Below, piece after piece: positions 62,120 to 64,000 of a DNA stretch of 64,000 bases. The position numbers were made by a program, and so were the translations under genes. Numbering within the stretch: the first letter of the stretch is position 1; every line of letters begins with the position of its first letter. Under the pieces are notes generated by a model. The model saw nothing but the letters and a program-made list of their open reading frames with translations. It had not been told where the DNA came from and searched no databases. The DNA comes from Sphingomonas sp. PP-F2F-A104-K0414 (GTDB lineage Bacteria > Pseudomonadota > Alphaproteobacteria > Sphingomonadales > Sphingomonadaceae), in contig NZ_SLYD01000004.1 in the NCBI RefSeq assembly GCF_004340945.1, forward strand, positions 372,001 through 436,000, written 5' to 3'.

Positions 62120-63957
62120 GCCCGTGCGATGGCCTCGGCAGCTATCATCCGCGCCTCGCCATCGAGCCCGACCGCGCGCAAGGCGCCGACGATCCGGTAC
62201 AGCGCTTCGGGCGGGATGCCCTTCCAGTCCGGTGCCTGCATGCCGATCGCAGCGAGAACGACGACCGTACCCGCCTGCCCGTCGCGCGCGGCGCGATCGA
62301 GTGCACGCGTCCACGCATTGTCCGCGCCGATCCGGACGCCGAGCGATTGCGCGGCACGTTCGATGTCGCCCGAGTTGAGCCGCCCTAGTCCGGCAAGCCC
62401 CGCAAACAGCATCCGCTGCTTCAACGCCGAGTCGCCTTCGCCACCCGAATAGGAGGCGAGGTCGGCATAGCTGAGGCGACGATACGCGTCGGGGTCGCTG
62501 AGCATGATCATCGCCCAGGCGTCACCCCCGGCGGGTACGGTCCCGAGCCAGCGCGCCGCGGTGCGATCAAGCCCGGCGGACAGCATCGACGCGATTAGAT
62601 GATCCGCCTCGTCCTTCGCCAGCGCCGGGTTCATCCGCGCCGCCGCCCGCGCGGTCAGCACGAGGCGCGCATAGGCCGGCCGCGTATCCGCCCCGCCCCA
62701 CAATTGGCGCAGCGCGTTCAGCCGCGCATCGGGACTGCGATCGGCATAGGCGGTCTGGAGATCGTTCGCGGCGGCGGTCGCTGTGCTTTGTGTGTCGTCG
62801 TCGGTGGCGGCCGCGGCATAGAGATCGACCAGCGCAGCGCTGGAGAGCACACCCTGCCCCGCCGCGGACTCCGCCGGCGCCAGTCGCGCGCCGAGCGGAA
62901 CCGAAGGCGACAATGCCTGCCAGTATTTCACCTGCGGACCAGCGCTAGCATAGAGATCGTCGGGGACCGCGACGCCCGTCGCCATCGCCAGCCCGAACCG
63001 CCACGCGGTCAGCTGGTCGACGCCATCCCATTCGATCGTCACCGCCTGACGGCCTTGCGCGCCGGCACCGACGACCTTCTGCGCGAGCAGCATGTCGACG
63101 CCGCTCGCGACGTTGCGACGCTTGGCGGTCGCGATCAGCGGGGTCGCCCGCGCGGGATTGCCCGAAAGCCCCGCGCACATCGCCTGCGCCATTGTCCAGC
63201 CCCGCGCCGCCGCATAGCGCATCGCGCCGGGTACCAGCGGGCACAGCCCCGCCGGATCGCCGGTCGCCAGCGACGCGTTCATCGCGACGTCGTACAGCTT
63301 CGGCGTATAATTGTCGGTGTCGACGCTCTGCGTGACGGCGCGCGCGGCGACCGATTCGCCCATCCGCAACAACAGCCATGCGCGCTCGGCCGCGAAGTCC
63401 GCGCCGTTGGTGCGGCTCGGCGTGTCGACGCGCGACACCAGCGCACGCCGCAGCAGGATCGACATCCACCGCGACGGCAGCGGCGCATTCAGTCGGCGCA
63501 TCAGCGTCTCGACATACTGGCCATCGACAGAGCCGAACGCATCGGTATCGAGGCCGCCTTCGCTCGCCATAACCGGACCGACCGTCGCGAGCGAGCGACG
63601 CGCAGACTCCGGCATCTCGTACTGCGCCAGCACGGCAGGATCGACTGGCGCAGGCGCCGCGACAGGCGGCACTGGGGGTGCGTCGCCCGGCGTCGTCGGC
63701 GGCAAAGGCTGGATCATCGCGCCCGGCTGTGCCGGTGCGGCGCTTGGCGGCGGGGTGGTCGGCTGCGATGGACCCGTCGAGCGCGTTGGCTGCGTCCCGG
63801 CCGGAGCGGTCGGGCGCGGCGCAGGCGCGGGCGTCGGCTCGCCGAACCCGGGCGGCAGGATCGATTCAGGCCGGTCCTGCCCGATTGCAGGGGCAAGCGC
63901 GACCAATGCCCCGACGGCAACCGCCGCCGCAAGCGTCGCCTTAAGAGAGGTTCGCAA
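62116..63957 (-). CDS. Large exported protein of unknown function
   Basis: A 613-residue protein with a signal peptide (LKATLAAAVAVGALVALAPA) and a Pro/Thr/Ala-rich segment to about residue 110 (PTPAPAPRPTAPAG). The rest is alpha-helical and Ala-rich with repeated short helices that resemble TPR-like solenoids, but no catalytic motif stands out. It is directly upstream of xerD with a 4-bp overlap. The TTG start at 63957 overlaps the end of the previous gene. Probably periplasmic; seen next to xerD in other sphingomonads as far as I recall. Confidence 0.78.
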   Translation of the reverse strand: MRTSLKATLAAAVAVGALVALAPAIGQDRPESILPPGFGEPTPAPAPRPTAPAGTQPTRSTGPSQPTTPPPSAAPAQPGAMIQPLPPTTPGDAPPVPPVAAPAPVDPAVLAQYEMPESARRSLATVGPVMASEGGLDTDAFGSVDGQYVETLMRRLNAPLPSRWMSILLRRALVSRVDTPSRTNGADFAAERAWLLLRMGESVAARAVTQSVDTDNYTPKLYDVAMNASLATGDPAGLCPLVPGAMRYAAARGWTMAQAMCAGLSGNPARATPLIATAKRRNVASGVDMLLAQKVVGAGAQGRQAVTIEWDGVDQLTAWRFGLAMATGVAVPDDLYASAGPQVKYWQALSPSVPLGARLAPAESAAGQGVLSSAALVDLYAAAATDDDTQSTATAAANDLQTAYADRSPDARLNALRQLWGGADTRPAYARLVLTARAAARMNPALAKDEADHLIASMLSAGLDRTAARWLGTVPAGGDAWAMIMLSDPDAYRRLSYADLASYSGGEGDSALKQRMLFAGLAGLGRLNSGDIERAAQSLGVRIGADNAWTRALDRAARDGQAGTVVVLAAIGMQAPDWKGIPPEALYRIVGALRAVGLDGEARMIAAEAIARA

Positions 63958-64000
63958 GCGTCACGGCCTTTTCGACGCGGCTCTGCGGGCGCTCGGTGGC
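63941..64000 (-). CDS. C-terminal end of an unidentified protein
   Basis: The last 19 codons of an open frame that enters from outside the window and ends at TAA 63941-63943 (ATERPQSRVEKAVTLANLS). The end overlaps the start of the next gene by 17 bp. Too little is visible to name it. In some relatives the gene next to this position is aroK, but nothing here proves it. Confidence 0.4.
   Translation of the reverse strand, partial: ATERPQSRVEKAVTLANLS

Noticed and set aside
1..64000. Prophage, integrative element or insertion sequence
   Set aside because: No phage structural genes, no transposase, and the only integrase-like gene is XerD beside accA. The tRNA-Cys is not followed by an integrase or a repeated 3' end.

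Overview
The window is GC-rich chromosomal DNA from an alphaproteobacterium of the Sphingomonadaceae, most likely Sphingomonas. The signs are an Entner-Doudoroff operon (zwf-pgl-edd-glk-eda), a sphingomonad-type TonB-dependent receptor, CckA and PopZ homologues, the fabD-fabG-acpP-fabF-mltG block, and the pcm-tolC-popZ...valS and xerD-accA groupings. It is core genome: I see no prophage, insertion sequence, rRNA operon or CRISPR array. Coding density is high and many genes are joined by 4-bp start/stop overlaps.

Layout. 1-4.1 kb: der (cut by the window edge), bamB, a YfgM-like TPR protein, panB and a small membrane protein. 4.3-6.8 kb: a TonB-dependent receptor whose stop codon lies in a short tandem repeat. 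7.1-9.2 kb: pyrG and secG. 9.4-17 kb, plus strand: a MarR-type regulator, an orphan SH3-like protein and argC, then the Entner-Doudoroff operon. 17.1-22.3 kb, minus strand: mltG, fabF, acpP, fabG and fabD, with a small opposite-strand two-gene cassette between fabG and fabD. 22.5-24.4 kb: an RcnB-like protein and rpsF-rpsR-rplI. 24.7-30.9 kb: rmuC, def, recR, fmt-truA and an RNA m5U methyltransferase. 30.9-34.6 kb: nnrD, a lipoprotein and ilvD. 34.8-42.3 kb: a single-domain receiver, the hybrid kinase CckA and two paralogous M13 metallopeptidases. 42.3-50.3 kb: a DUF2062 protein, smpB, dapA, a soluble lytic transglycosylase, greB, doxX, a NYN-LOTUS protein and a MATE transporter. 50.7-58.4 kb: valS, a LOV-type blue-light hybrid histidine kinase, popZ, tolC and pcm. 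58.8-64 kb: tRNA-Cys, mutT, two Flp pilins, accA, xerD, a large exported protein and the end of another gene.

The most unusual feature is a dense set of short paired inverted repeats (REP/REPIN-like). More than twenty copies fall into several families and fill most spacers between genes. Four families share one hairpin design: a purine-rich GAAA/GAAG-type loop closed by C-G, on stems that differ between families but stay complementary. Two copies lie inside essential or housekeeping genes and are read through in frame, in valS and nnrD. Another fills the fabF-mltG spacer so tightly that the mltG ribosome-binding site is part of the repeat hairpin. No RAYT-type transposase is encoded here, so these elements would have to be mobilised from elsewhere.

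The second item of interest is the cassette at 20.7-21.3 kb, a ribbon-helix-helix-like protein followed by a two-helix membrane protein. It interrupts the fab cluster on the opposite strand, has visibly lower GC, and has no function I can name. Third is the LOV histidine kinase placed between popZ and valS. All coordinates come from reading the sequence; no database search was run.
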